A DNA stretch of 64,000 nt, from assembly GCF_009789575.1 (NCBI RefSeq), contig NZ_CP046908.1, positions 186,001-250,000 of the forward strand. The letters are read 5' to 3'. A model generated the notes under the pieces. The model was not told the DNA's origin. It ran no database searches and was given only the letters and a program-made list of their open reading frames with translations. Position 1 is the stretch's first letter. Every line of letters starts with the position of its first letter. Shown here one piece after another: positions 18,242 to 26,410 of the stretch. The stretch comes from Stappia indica (GTDB lineage Bacteria; Pseudomonadota; Alphaproteobacteria; Rhizobiales; Stappiaceae). The position numbers and the translations under genes were made by a program.

Positions 18242-18331
18242 GGAAGAGTGGCCGAGTGGTTTAAGGCAGCGGTCTTGAAAACCGCCGTACGGGAGACCGT
18301 ACCGTGGGTTCGAATCCCACCTCTTCCGCCA
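18242..18331 (+). tRNA. tRNA-Ser (anticodon UGA)
   Basis: 90-nt class II tRNA. Acceptor stem GGAAGAG (18242-18248) pairs with CTCTTCC (18321-18327), followed by discriminator G and an encoded CCA. The anticodon stem GCGGT/ACCGC encloses CTTGAAA, anticodon TGA at 18276-18278, reading UCA codons. A long variable arm (GTACGG/CCGTAC) and the T arm GTGGG-TTCGAAT-CCCAC are all paired. An AT-rich probable insertion begins directly after its 3' end. Confidence 0.97.
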
Positions 18332-18661
18332 TTGTGAAAAGATAGCCGCATACATTTGCTATGCGCCGCCGATCACCGCACAAAATGAGACGGTTGGCGC
18401 ATGCATTATATGTTGCCACGTAGGAGACGAATAGGCGAACGCATCAATTTTCTTGAGCGAGATGTTCACTATGCGGAATTAATTTTTAATTCTGAGCGAT
18501 TTCTTCAGAGTTTGCCTTGTGTTCGCGATCATAAAACGTAAAATATACTGCGACAGGTACATATAATCTGAAGTGATCCCAATAAAATCTAACAACTCAT
18601 CCCCAGTGACTGAAGTCGCACTGCAGTCGTTGCAAAATTTCGTATTTTCAGGATCAAACCG
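18332..18661. other. 330-bp AT-rich region between tRNA-Ser and the DUF262 gene
   Basis: Base composition drops abruptly after the tRNA. No open frame of note is present. A possible promoter for the DUF262 gene is at 18517-18544. No integrase or copy of the tRNA 3' end was found here. Confidence 0.45.
18517..18544 (+). promoter_or_regulatory. Possible sigma-70-type promoter of the DUF262 gene
   Basis: TTGTGT at 18517-18522 and TAAAAT at 18539-18544 are separated by 16 bp, giving a leader of about 110 nt to the ATG at 18662. The match is moderate and the surrounding DNA is AT-rich, so chance matches are easy. Confidence 0.3.
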
Positions 18662-20293
18662 ATGACAACGCCGCGTCCTCAGCCCAAGCCCGATAGCAGA
18701 AAGTATCAGGATCTCATCTCTGATATAGAGAAGGGCGTAATCAAAATTCCGAAGTTCCAGCGTGATTTTGTGTGGCCGATAGAAAAGACCGCAGCGCTTC
18801 TCGACAGTATTGTGAAAGGCTACCCGATCGGCACTTTCATCCTATGGAAGACAAACCAGCGGATGGCGGACGTCAAGGATGTCGGCAATATTCGATTGCC
18901 TGCTACGCCCGATGACCGGCAGGTCGAATACGTACTCGACGGCCAACAGAGAATGACTTCTCTATTTGCAGCCTATCAGGGTGCAAAGATACCGCGTGCG
19001 GGGTCGAAAAAGGTCACCGACTTCGCCGAAATCTATGTGAACCTCGACTCTAATCTCTCGGACGATGCCCAAATCGTTGTACACGAGCTTCCTGATGATC
19101 CGCACAAATGCGTATCGCTCAAGGACGTTCTGTCGTTGAATCGGGGGGTTGAGAAGCGGCTGGTCGCAGAGTTTGGATTGACCGATGATGACCTCGACAT
19201 CGCGGACAAGTTTAAGCAAGCATTTGCAACATACGACTTCAGTATCGTTACGCTAACGCGCGAGGATATCGACAGCGCTATCGAAGTCTTCACTCGTATT
19301 AACACCGGTGGATCTGTACTCACACTCTTCGAAATCATGGTCGCAAAGACCTACGACGAAGAGCGGGATTTTGACATGCAGGTCGAGTGGTCGAAGGTCG
19401 AAAGCGACTTGGAGAACGTCGGCTACGACGGTCTCTCTTCCTCCACTGTCCTTCAACTCTTGGCTTTGGTGCTGGCGGGCGAAGCCAAACGCGCCACGAT
19501 TCTCGGCTTAGAAAAAGCCGCCGTTATCGAAACTTGGCCAAAAGCAGTTAGCGCCATCAAAAGTGCGGTGGACCATTTTCGCACAGCGTATCGAATTCCA
19601 GTTTCCGCGCTCCTCCCATATGATTCCCTGATCGTCCCATTTGCTTACTGGTTCTTCATCAAGCACCATGAGCCCGCGGGTGACGATCATCTGCGTATGA
19701 GGCAGTTCTTTTGGCGTTCGGCACTCGGCTATCGCTATTCATCAGCGGTTGAATCGAAGCTCGCCGCCGATAAGCGCGCTATTGATGACATCATTGCCGG
19801 GGGAACAGGAACATGGGACATCCCCGTTAGCATCGGCGGCGCGGAAGGGCTTATTGGAACGAACTTTGCCACGGGCAACTCGCTGTGCAAGGGAATACTG
19901 TGCCTACTCGCCTATGAACAGCCCCGTAACTTCAACAACGACGGAACGGTCTTGCTGGACAACAGTTATCTCAAGATCGCCTCATCAAAAAACTTTCATC
20001 ACTTCTTCCCTAAGGATCACCTGCGTAAGAACGGCATTGGCGACGAAAACTCAGTCGTGAACATTACCTTGATCGGAGCTGACCTGAATAAGCGACAGAT
20101 CAACGCCAAGCCGCCCAAGGTCTACATCTCGAAGTTCCAAACATCGAATCCCGAGATGCGGTCCACGCTGGCGACCCATTTGATTGATCGGGACGGCATG
20201 GGCATCGATGAAGACGATTACGGTACATTTTTGAAGGCTCGTGCAGCGAAGATGTGGGCAAAGATCGAGGAGCGAATTCAACCCAATCTTTAA
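18662..20293 (+). CDS. DUF262 / HNH (GmrSD-like) protein, probable defence nuclease
   Basis: 543-aa protein with an N-terminal DUF262 domain: FQRDFVWP at residues 32-39, the nucleotide-site motif DGQQR at 93-97, and TRINTGG at 211-217. The C terminus has an HNH-like module: HHFFP at 446-450, N467 in VVNITLI and LNKRQ at 475-479, as in DUF1524-type nucleases. This DUF262-HNH order is that of single-chain GmrSD-like type IV restriction proteins, which cut modified DNA, and of related antiphage effectors. It is a lone gene in DNA far richer in AT than its neighbours, directly after tRNA-Ser, with its own terminator. A defence role is inferred from family and context. Confidence 0.85.
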   Translation: MTTPRPQPKPDSRKYQDLISDIEKGVIKIPKFQRDFVWPIEKTAALLDSIVKGYPIGTFILWKTNQRMADVKDVGNIRLPATPDDRQVEYVLDGQQRMTSLFAAYQGAKIPRAGSKKVTDFAEIYVNLDSNLSDDAQIVVHELPDDPHKCVSLKDVLSLNRGVEKRLVAEFGLTDDDLDIADKFKQAFATYDFSIVTLTREDIDSAIEVFTRINTGGSVLTLFEIMVAKTYDEERDFDMQVEWSKVESDLENVGYDGLSSSTVLQLLALVLAGEAKRATILGLEKAAVIETWPKAVSAIKSAVDHFRTAYRIPVSALLPYDSLIVPFAYWFFIKHHEPAGDDHLRMRQFFWRSALGYRYSSAVESKLAADKRAIDDIIAGGTGTWDIPVSIGGAEGLIGTNFATGNSLCKGILCLLAYEQPRNFNNDGTVLLDNSYLKIASSKNFHHFFPKDHLRKNGIGDENSVVNITLIGADLNKRQINAKPPKVYISKFQTSNPEMRSTLATHLIDRDGMGIDEDDYGTFLKARAAKMWAKIEERIQPNL

Positions 20294-20640
20294 TTCCCCC
20301 GCAGAACCATCAGCGGCCGCTTTAGCAACCGACGAAGCCGACATTCTCTGCGGTATGACGAACCAAATGACTGAGCTCGAACCGGAAATTAACGACGCTG
20401 GACACTGCGGTCCGGTTCGAGAGCTTTTTTTGCAGCTAGAAGCTATACTCAGTGAGCCGGTTCAATCATTTCCGGAAGCTCTAGCATAAACGTAGTTCTT
20501 CGTTTCGCCATTCCCACCGGGCGGAAAACTCAAAATCGCGATTCCATAAGACAGCCTGCCCTGCGCACGCTACGTAGTGCGCCGCCATCCTATTCCCCAT
20601 CCGATATAAGACCCGAAGCACCACCCACGGAGACAGATGC
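20294..20640. other. 347-bp intergenic region closing the AT-rich insertion
   Basis: Holds the DUF262 gene terminator (20376-20431), then an imperfect inverted repeat, GCTAGAAGCT near 20434 against AGCTCTAGC near 20479, of unknown role. GC content returns to the regional level around 20500-20580. A 44-codon frame (20355-20489) runs through the terminator and is not accepted as a gene. Confidence 0.4.
20376..20431 (+). terminator. Rho-independent terminator of the DUF262 gene
   Basis: CTCGAACCGGA at 20376-20386 pairs perfectly with TCCGGTTCGAG at 20411-20421; after AGC a run of seven Ts follows (20425-20431). The loop is 24 nt. It lies 82 bp after the DUF262 stop. Confidence 0.8.
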
Positions 20641-21354
20641 GTGAGATCGCAGCCCCTTTATCAGACCGACGCGAGCTTGCTCGTCCTGGAAACGTCGGCG
20701 CTCGATGTCCGCGCGGGCGCTGTGCTTCTCGATCAGTGCATCGTCTTTCCCGGCGGCGGCGGGCAGCTGCCAGACCGAGCCACCCTCAACTGGTCTCGCG
20801 GCGAGGCGGCGATCACCGCCGTCACGCCCGATGAACGCGGATGGTGGCACGCGCTCAACACCGAGGAGGAGCCGGACGGTCCCTTGCAGGTCTCGGTGGA
20901 GCCGGAGTTCCGCCGCCTGATGTGCGAGTTGCACACCCTCGCCCATATCGCCAACAGCGTCGTCTTCCGCGAGTTCAACGGTGCCTTGCTGACCGGCGCC
21001 CAGTTGTCGGACGACGAGACGTTCCGGCTGGATTTCGATCTGCCGGGCTCGGATGCGGCCAGGCTTCGCGAGTTGGCGGACCCCATCAACGAGGTGATCC
21101 GGGCCGACCTTCCGGTGCGGGCCTTCCTGATGCCGTGGGACGAGGCCAATTCCGTTCCCGGCCTGTTTCGCAGCAAGGCCGTGTCGCCGCCCCGCCAGGA
21201 CGACGGCAACGTTCGTATCGTCGAGATCGGCGATATCGACCGGCAGGGCTGCGGCGGAACGCATCTGGCATCGACCGGGCTGGCCCGGCCCGTGCGCGTG
21301 CTAAAGGTCGACAACAAGGGCCGGCAGAACCGGCGCGTGAAGATCGGTTTCTAG
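20641..21354 (+). CDS. AlaX-type alanyl-tRNA editing protein
   Basis: Free-standing editing domain homologous to that of AlaRS, which deacylates mischarged Ser- or Gly-tRNA-Ala; 237 aa. Family landmarks are VLLDQCIVFPGGGGQLPDR near the N terminus, the first metal motif LHTLAHIAN (HxxxH, His-Thr-Leu-Ala-His), and the second motif QGCGGTHLAST (Cys and His). The GTG at 20641 is chosen because the family N terminus begins here and GGAGAC lies 11 bases upstream; an ATG at 20637 is out of frame. It converges with the glutaredoxin-MauE gene, 22 bp apart. Confidence 0.9.
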   Translation: MRSQPLYQTDASLLVLETSALDVRAGAVLLDQCIVFPGGGGQLPDRATLNWSRGEAAITAVTPDERGWWHALNTEEEPDGPLQVSVEPEFRRLMCELHTLAHIANSVVFREFNGALLTGAQLSDDETFRLDFDLPGSDAARLRELADPINEVIRADLPVRAFLMPWDEANSVPGLFRSKAVSPPRQDDGNVRIVEIGDIDRQGCGGTHLASTGLARPVRVLKVDNKGRQNRRVKIGF

Positions 21355-21376
21355 CGGTCGGCCCGCTCAGCTTCCC

Positions 21377-22138
21377 TCACCCCAGCCACAGTGCCTTGAG
21401 CGGCATCCACAGACCCATGGCGATCATCATCAGGTTCTCGGTCAGCGAGACGAAGCCGAGCGGCACGTTGCTCGCCCCGCCGACGCAGGCGCATTTCAGC
21501 TCCCGCCGGTCGACATAGACCGCCTTGAAGACCGAGACCGCGCCGACCGTACCGATGAACAGCGCCACCGGCGCTGCGATCCACAGCAGCGCGCCGGCAA
21601 TCATCAGCACGCCGGCCAGCGCCTCGCCGAAGGGATAGAGCTTGCCGTAGCGGACCCAGCGGCGGGCCAGCAGGTCGTAGTTCAGGAACATGGTCGCGAA
21701 GCTCTCGACATCCTGCAGCTTCTGCACGGCGAGAACGCACATGCTGATCGCGACGAACCACTCGAAGGCGCGCAACGTCAGGATCGAGCCGAAGGCCGCC
21801 CAGCTGGCGGCCAGCGCCATCAGCAGCGCCATGGCGAAGATCGCGATCACCGGGCGGTAGCTGGTCGCATCCTCGCCCTCGACGCTTTCGCCGAAATAGC
21901 GGCGCAACTCGTCATGCCCGCCGATCCGCTGCCCGTCGATGAAGGCCTGCGGCGTCGTCTCCACCCCGTGTTCGCGCTTGAACCTGTCGGTTTCTTCGCG
22001 CGAGGCGAGATGGTGATCCTCGACGGTGAAGCCATGCCGCTCCAGCAGGTCCTTGGACTTCAGCCCGTAGGGACAGATGTGGTCCGGCATCACCATCCGG
22101 TAGAGCGTGGCGCTTTTCTGCTCTTCAGCGGCTGTCAT
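21377..22138 (-). CDS. Glutaredoxin - MauE/DoxX fusion membrane protein
   Basis: 253 aa in two parts. Residues 10-80 are a glutaredoxin with a monothiol-like CPYG site (Cys22) and the TTPQAFIDGQRIGG cis-Pro and glutathione-binding segment. Residues 95-253 form a four- to five-helix MauE-type membrane domain with a CxC pair (CACVGG) near residue 220. MauE proteins support disulfide formation in periplasmic enzymes, so this fusion may pass thiol electrons between cytoplasm and membrane. It is a single-gene unit; the ROK gene ends 90 bp away on the same strand. Confidence 0.85.
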   Translation of the reverse strand: MTAAEEQKSATLYRMVMPDHICPYGLKSKDLLERHGFTVEDHHLASREETDRFKREHGVETTPQAFIDGQRIGGHDELRRYFGESVEGEDATSYRPVIAIFAMALLMALAASWAAFGSILTLRAFEWFVAISMCVLAVQKLQDVESFATMFLNYDLLARRWVRYGKLYPFGEALAGVLMIAGALLWIAAPVALFIGTVGAVSVFKAVYVDRRELKCACVGGASNVPLGFVSLTENLMMIAMGLWMPLKALWLG

Positions 22139-22227
22139 GGCGTCTCCCCTCGCGGCTTCGTCTCCTCTGGGTCAACGGGCTCAGCGGGTGGAGGTTCCAT
22201 GCGACATCGAGCGGAAGGGATCTCCGG

Positions 22228-23106
22228 TCACGCGCTCACCGCGGCGATGGTCCGGCACAGGAGAGCGGCGCTCCTGCGCGCCGCCGGCAGGTCGTCCGGA
22301 TGGCGGGCATGGAGCGCGGCGCCGAGGGCTGCAGCATGGTCCGGCATCGACGACAACCTGATCCCCTTGATCGCTGCGATCGCGTTCGGCCGGGCGCTCG
22401 CGGCGCCGCCGGCGATGAGGATGATGCGCGTCCCGTAATGCGCGGCGAGCCAGTCGCGGGCCCGCACGAGCGCGGCCGTGAAGACGGTGTCCGGGATATC
22501 GCGGTCGACCAGCGTCGCCTGCAGGCAGCCCGTCCGGCCGCACCTGCACCTCATCCCGGCAAGGCCCAGCGGCAGATGGCCGAGCGTTCCCGCCCCGTCC
22601 CCCGTTTGCACCAGCCTGCCGCCGCTGACGAGGCCGACACCGACGCCGGTGCCGAGGCTGAGGGCGCACAGGTCGTCGCCTTCCGCTCCCGCGCGCGCCG
22701 CCTCGCCGAAGGCCGCCGCCATGCCATCGTCGAGATGGCGGATCGCCGCCGGGGCGCCCGCCCGCTCGCTCCCGGCGAGCGCGGTTGCCAGCGGCGCCAG
22801 CAGGTCCGCGCCGAGATAGTCCGGGCGGCTCGGCCAGTCCGTCACCCTGCCGTCCCCGTCGACTGCCGCGGCCCGCGACAGGCCGACCGCGCCGAAGGAC
22901 GCTGCATGCGACGCGGCGCGGGCAACGAGGGCCGCCAGCGCCTGCGCAAGCCCGCCCGGCGGCGGCGTCGGCATCCGCACCGCCCGCGTCTCGCGCCGTG
23001 CCGGATCGACCAGCACCGCGCGCATGTGGGTCGCGCCGATGTCGATGCCGAGCCAGGCAGCCGCCGCGCTGTCTGTCCGCATGGCGGCCGTCATCGCCGT
23101 CGTCAT
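22228..23106 (-). CDS. ROK family sugar kinase-like protein (RifN-like candidate)
   Basis: ATP-dependent sugar kinase fold, 292 aa. The phosphate-1 loop LGIDIGATH is at residues 19-27, the catalytic Asp region is LDDGMAAAFGE (D126/D127), and the ROK zinc site keeps H177 and the three Cys of CRCGRTGC (187, 189, 194). Two usual Glu are replaced: GEIGH is GTLGH and the residue after the Cys motif is Gln. Kanosamine kinase RifN belongs to this family, and this locus has other Rif-like genes, so amino-sugar phosphorylation is a reasonable hypothesis. Its ATG overlaps the methyltransferase stop by 4 bp. Confidence 0.8.
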   Translation of the reverse strand: MTTAMTAAMRTDSAAAAWLGIDIGATHMRAVLVDPARRETRAVRMPTPPPGGLAQALAALVARAASHAASFGAVGLSRAAAVDGDGRVTDWPSRPDYLGADLLAPLATALAGSERAGAPAAIRHLDDGMAAAFGEAARAGAEGDDLCALSLGTGVGVGLVSGGRLVQTGDGAGTLGHLPLGLAGMRCRCGRTGCLQATLVDRDIPDTVFTAALVRARDWLAAHYGTRIILIAGGAASARPNAIAAIKGIRLSSMPDHAAALGAALHARHPDDLPAARRSAALLCRTIAAVSA

Positions 23107-24113
23107 GGCACCTCGACCATGAAGAACCGGTCGGGAGCGCCCGCCAGCGCCAGCTCGCGCGGTGCGGGGAACCCGGCCCGGACGAGCCGCCGGGCGAAGG
23201 CTCCGGCATCGTCGCGGAAGCAGGAACCGCAGCGCAGCCAGTCGATCAGGAACAGGGGCGCGAGATCGCCGCCCCCGTCGGCCGTCAGCTCGCGCAGGAC
23301 GACCGTGCAGCCCGCTCGCGCATGCGCCCGGATCTCGCCGAGCAGCGCATCGATGCCGGCTTCTGGCAGCAGATGCAGGACATTGAGCAGAAGGATCACG
23401 TCCGCCGCCCCGATCAGCGCGGCAAGCGACTGCGGGTGGCGCAGGTCGTGGGCGGCAAAGCGGATCCGTGCCGCCAGCGCGGGCTCTGCGCCAAGGCGCT
23501 GGCCGAACGGCGCGTGCAGCGGCTTGCGGTCGACGACGGTGAAGGTCGCCGCCGGCCATGCCCCCGCAAGGGCCATCGCCACGGCTCCGTCCGCGCCGCC
23601 GAGATCCAGCACCCGCGCGTCGGCGGCCCGGCGTGCCAGGCGGCGCACCATCAATGCCGTCCCGCGCGCGGCCTGCCCCATCGCCTCGGCGAAACCGCGG
23701 ATGACCGCGGACGGCTGCGGCGCATCCAGCGGGTCGCTTCCCCCCTCCCCGGCCAGTGCCCGCGCCAGGCTGCCATTGTCGCGATGCCAGGCGGCCAGCC
23801 GCGCTTCCGCGGCAACGAGCGGCAAGGCCGTTTCGACGCCAGGGGCAAGGCGCGGACGCCCCCCGCCCGGCGTTACGATCCCGGCCCTGCGAAAGACCTC
23901 GAGGACGCTGGCCAGAGCCTCCGGATTCCAGCCGGTGCGCCCGACGAGCTCCGCCTCGTCCAGCCCGTCGGCGAGCCCGCCCAGCAGGCCGGCCCCATCG
24001 GCCTCGAACAGCAGCTCGGTCATCTTGCCGGCCATCGCCCAGAACAGCAGCCGGTTGGCGCCGTCTTTGCCGTCTTTGCCGTCCTTCCCGTCCTCGCCCG
24101 CCTCGCCGGTCAT
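23103..24113 (-). CDS. SAM-dependent methyltransferase (O-methyltransferase type) with Gly-X-Y tail
   Basis: 336 aa. Residues 20-90 are a winged-helix dimerisation-type domain (FEADGAGLLGGL to FRRAGIV), then a Rossmann methyltransferase with motif I VLDLGGADGAVAM near residue 178 and DVILLLNVLHLLPE as motif IV region. This is the order of small-molecule O-methyltransferases. The N terminus is unusual: six consecutive Gly-X-Y triplets at residues 3-20, including three GKD repeats encoded by 9-bp units. It overlaps the dual-OB gene by 4 bp and the ROK gene by 4 bp, so all three form one operon. The domain pair resembles the C-terminal half of the adenylation-methyltransferase fusion nearby. Confidence 0.85.
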   Translation of the reverse strand: MTGEAGEDGKDGKDGKDGANRLLFWAMAGKMTELLFEADGAGLLGGLADGLDEAELVGRTGWNPEALASVLEVFRRAGIVTPGGGRPRLAPGVETALPLVAAEARLAAWHRDNGSLARALAGEGGSDPLDAPQPSAVIRGFAEAMGQAARGTALMVRRLARRAADARVLDLGGADGAVAMALAGAWPAATFTVVDRKPLHAPFGQRLGAEPALAARIRFAAHDLRHPQSLAALIGAADVILLLNVLHLLPEAGIDALLGEIRAHARAGCTVVLRELTADGGGDLAPLFLIDWLRCGSCFRDDAGAFARRLVRAGFPAPRELALAGAPDRFFMVEVP

Positions 24114-24832
24114 GGCCGCTCCGGTACTTGAGCGCGGTCCGCGCGCGGCAGCGCGTGCAGGCCGACCACCAGCGGCTGGCAGCCCTTGAACCGGTCGCCG
24201 GCCGGACGAGAGGCGAGCGTCAGGCCGATCGCAAGATGAACGTCGGCCCCGGCAAGCTCGTCCAGCCAGGCCGAGACGCGCGCGGTGTCGAGCCCGTCCC
24301 CCCGTCGCGCATCGGCAAAGCGGGCAACGGTCGCAACTTCGGGCAGGATCCAGTCGAAGCGCTCGCCGCTGGCATCTCGGAAGACGAGGCGCAAGAACAC
24401 TCGCCCGCGCGTGTGCCGGCGCGCGTGGAGATCGTCGATACGAGCGGGGATGATGGCGGCGCTGCGGTGCTCGGCAAAGCCCTCGTCGACCGTGGCGCTG
24501 GAATGGGTCCGGATCAGGGCCGCCAGCTCGTCCGGGGGCAGCGCCGGGCCGGGCTCCGGGTCGCCGACCAGTGCCATGTCCTCCGGGCGCGCCGCCGTTT
24601 CCTGCGGGCGCACCGTGATCTGCGTCCAGCGGCCATAGCGGAACGGCCCTTGCGGATCGCGTGCGAAGGCGAGCGGGATCGGCTGCGGCCGGACCCAATT
24701 GCCAAGCGAGTCGATCCCTGCGATACAGCCTGTGGTGGCATCCTCCGCGGTGATCGCCAGCGGCAGCATGCGGATGCGGCGCGCAGGCGCAATGGCCGAG
24801 GGCCCGGCGGAAACCCCGGTCAGCGCGGACAT
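24110..24832 (-). CDS. Dual OB domain-like protein
   Basis: 240 aa from the start chosen here. The N-terminal strand pattern TGCIAGIDSLGNWVRPQPI followed by GRWTQITVRPQ, and the C-terminal FRDASGERFDWILPE region, resemble proteins annotated as dual OB domain-containing, whose biochemical role is unknown but which are suspected to bind nucleic acid or nucleotides. No catalytic motif is seen. The ATG at 24832 leaves only 34 bp to the divergent glycosyltransferase gene; another ATG at 24769 would lengthen the promoter space. It is the first gene of an operon with the methyltransferase and the ROK kinase. Confidence 0.6.
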   Translation of the reverse strand: MSALTGVSAGPSAIAPARRIRMLPLAITAEDATTGCIAGIDSLGNWVRPQPIPLAFARDPQGPFRYGRWTQITVRPQETAARPEDMALVGDPEPGPALPPDELAALIRTHSSATVDEGFAEHRSAAIIPARIDDLHARRHTRGRVFLRLVFRDASGERFDWILPEVATVARFADARRGDGLDTARVSAWLDELAGADVHLAIGLTLASRPAGDRFKGCQPLVVGLHALPRADRAQVPERP

Positions 24833-24866
24833 TGGGCAGATCCGCGGGCGGACATGGGACGACCTC

Positions 24867-25727
24867 ATGGCAGTGCGCGTCAGTCTGATCATGATAACAC
24901 ACCTCATGGGCGAACGTCAGAGCCTGTGCCTCTCTGCGATTGCAGCGCATCGCCCCCGTGCCGACGAGATCGTCCTCGTCGTCGACGGAAAGGATGAAGC
25001 GCCCCTTGCCGGCCTCGGTGCGGTTCGCGTGGTGCGGGGGCGCGGGGCGGGACGCGCGGCGGCGCGCAACGACGGCGCCGGGGCGGCGCGCGGCGATATC
25101 CTCGTGTTTCTCGACGGCGACATGCTCACCGCCCCCGACTTCATCGCCCGGCATCTTGCGGGCCATGCGCAGGGCCATGCGTTCACGCGGGGGCGCATCC
25201 GGGAGCTCATTGCGGCCGCAGCGCGCTCTCGCCTCGACGAGGCAGGGCCGGGTTTTCCGGGCCTGCGGGCAGAGAACTTGCAGCGCGACGGCTTCGCTCC
25301 CGCCGGCTTTCGCGCCAGCGCCAGCCTCTTGGAACAGGCGGTCGAGGCGTGTCACGTCGAGGGCAGAACGGAGGTTCCCGCCTGGCTCGCCAGCGCCGGG
25401 GCGAATTTCGCCATCTCGCGCCGTCTCTGGCGGGAGCTCGGCGGCCAGCAGGAGCGGTTCGGGCGGCGCTGGGGATGCGAGGACCTGGAATTCGCCTTCC
25501 GCGTAGGCCGGGCCGGTGCCGGGATCGCCTTCCTGCCGGAGGCCGCCGCCTGGCATCTCAGCCATCCCCAGCCCGAACGATGGCAGGCGCACGAGCAGGC
25601 GCTGGCCCTCTTCGGGGAGTTGCACCGGGACGCGCCCGACATTGCCGCGCTGCATGCCTTGTTGTCCGAAAAAGGCTCGCTCGCGGCCTATCTCGCGGCA
25701 CTCTCGGCCCAGACCCGTATGCCGTAG
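24867..25727 (+). CDS. Family 2 glycosyltransferase
   Basis: 286-aa GT-A glycosyltransferase. The N-terminal beta-alpha unit (VSLIMITHL, then ADEIVLVVDGKDE) is typical of GT2, and the metal-binding DxD motif is D83-G84-D85 (FLDGDM). The C-terminal acceptor region has WGCEDLEFAFR, the ED motif of the galactosyltransferase-like subfamily. There is no membrane segment, so it is cytoplasmic. It is the only plus-strand gene in this part of the cluster, divergent from the dual-OB gene, and its last 40 bp overlap the 3' end of the PIG-L gene. It probably attaches a sugar to the cluster product. Confidence 0.87.
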   Translation: MAVRVSLIMITHLMGERQSLCLSAIAAHRPRADEIVLVVDGKDEAPLAGLGAVRVVRGRGAGRAAARNDGAGAARGDILVFLDGDMLTAPDFIARHLAGHAQGHAFTRGRIRELIAAAARSRLDEAGPGFPGLRAENLQRDGFAPAGFRASASLLEQAVEACHVEGRTEVPAWLASAGANFAISRRLWRELGGQQERFGRRWGCEDLEFAFRVGRAGAGIAFLPEAAAWHLSHPQPERWQAHEQALALFGELHRDAPDIAALHALLSEKGSLAAYLAALSAQTRMP

Positions 25728-26410
25728 CGCTCCCCCGTCCCGTGGCCGCGCGCCGCAGCGAAGGCGCGCAGCGCGCTCTCGAATGCATCGCGGCCGGCAA
25801 ACAAGGCCGCGATCTGGCTGCGATAGAGCCCCGCTGCCGCGATCCAGGCGCCGATATCCGCAGGTTCCGTTCGCGCCGCGAAGCCGGTCGGCGGCGATGG
25901 CACCGGATAGGGGAAATCCTCGTAGAGGATAAGCGGAGCTGCCATCGACGATGCACCGAGCGCCGCGCGCAGGAGACGGTGATCGACATGCGTGCCGGTG
26001 CCGGCGACCGGTGCATGGACGAGAAGCGCATCCGCGAGAACGGGCGCAAGGCGGGCGCGCAGGCGCTCGACAAGCGGGCTGTCCATATCGGACAGCTCTC
26101 CGGTCAGGTCTTCCGGGGCGCAGCAGGCCGGGGCCTCGCGCGTGCCGCGCAGCGCCGCATCGACGAAACCGAGCGACAGTCCCTCGATGCCGAGACGGTC
26201 AAGGGCTCGGGTGTTTTCGAGACGGCGCAGATCCGGTGCCGCAAGGCGCCGCCACCCCTCCGCTGCGACGCCTCCGTCCTGCGGATCGCCATCGAAAACC
26301 GTGACGACCAGCGGATCCTCGCCGCGATCCCGCGCTGCCAGCAGCAGCGGGCCGCAGGACCAGACCGCATCGTCGGGATGGGGCGACAGAAATATCGGCC
26401 GTGGCTTCAA
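25688..26410 (-). CDS. PIG-L family (LmbE-like) deacetylase
   Basis: Zinc-dependent de-N-acetylase fold, 240 aa. The metal and catalytic motif is SPHPDDAVWSCG (His11, Asp13, Asp14) and the distal ligand region is GTHVDHRLL. Family members remove acetyl groups from GlcNAc-type amino sugars in mycothiol, bacillithiol, GPI anchors and aminoglycosides. It is the last gene of the seven-gene operon, overlapping the SDR gene by 4 bp, and its 3' end overlaps the convergent glycosyltransferase. In this context it likely unmasks an amino sugar. Confidence 0.9.
   Translation of the reverse strand: MKPRPIFLSPHPDDAVWSCGPLLLAARDRGEDPLVVTVFDGDPQDGGVAAEGWRRLAAPDLRRLENTRALDRLGIEGLSLGFVDAALRGTREAPACCAPEDLTGELSDMDSPLVERLRARLAPVLADALLVHAPVAGTGTHVDHRLLRAALGASSMAAPLILYEDFPYPVPSPPTGFAARTEPADIGAWIAAAGLYRSQIAALFAGRDAFESALRAFAAARGHGTGERYGIRVWAESAAR

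Noticed and set aside
17918-18337. Plus-strand frame of 139 codons running into the tRNA gene
   Set aside because: It overlaps the tRNA gene and the terminator hairpin and shows no domain.
20355-20489. 44-codon open frame with ATG after the DUF262 gene
   Set aside because: It runs through the strong terminator stem and T-run at 20376-20431 and has no ribosome site or recognisable sequence.
20501-20530. Partial similarity of a TTCGxxxTCCCACC sequence to the tRNA-Ser 3' end as an attachment site
   Set aside because: The match is short, gapped and differs in several bases, so it does not support a direct repeat flanking the insertion.
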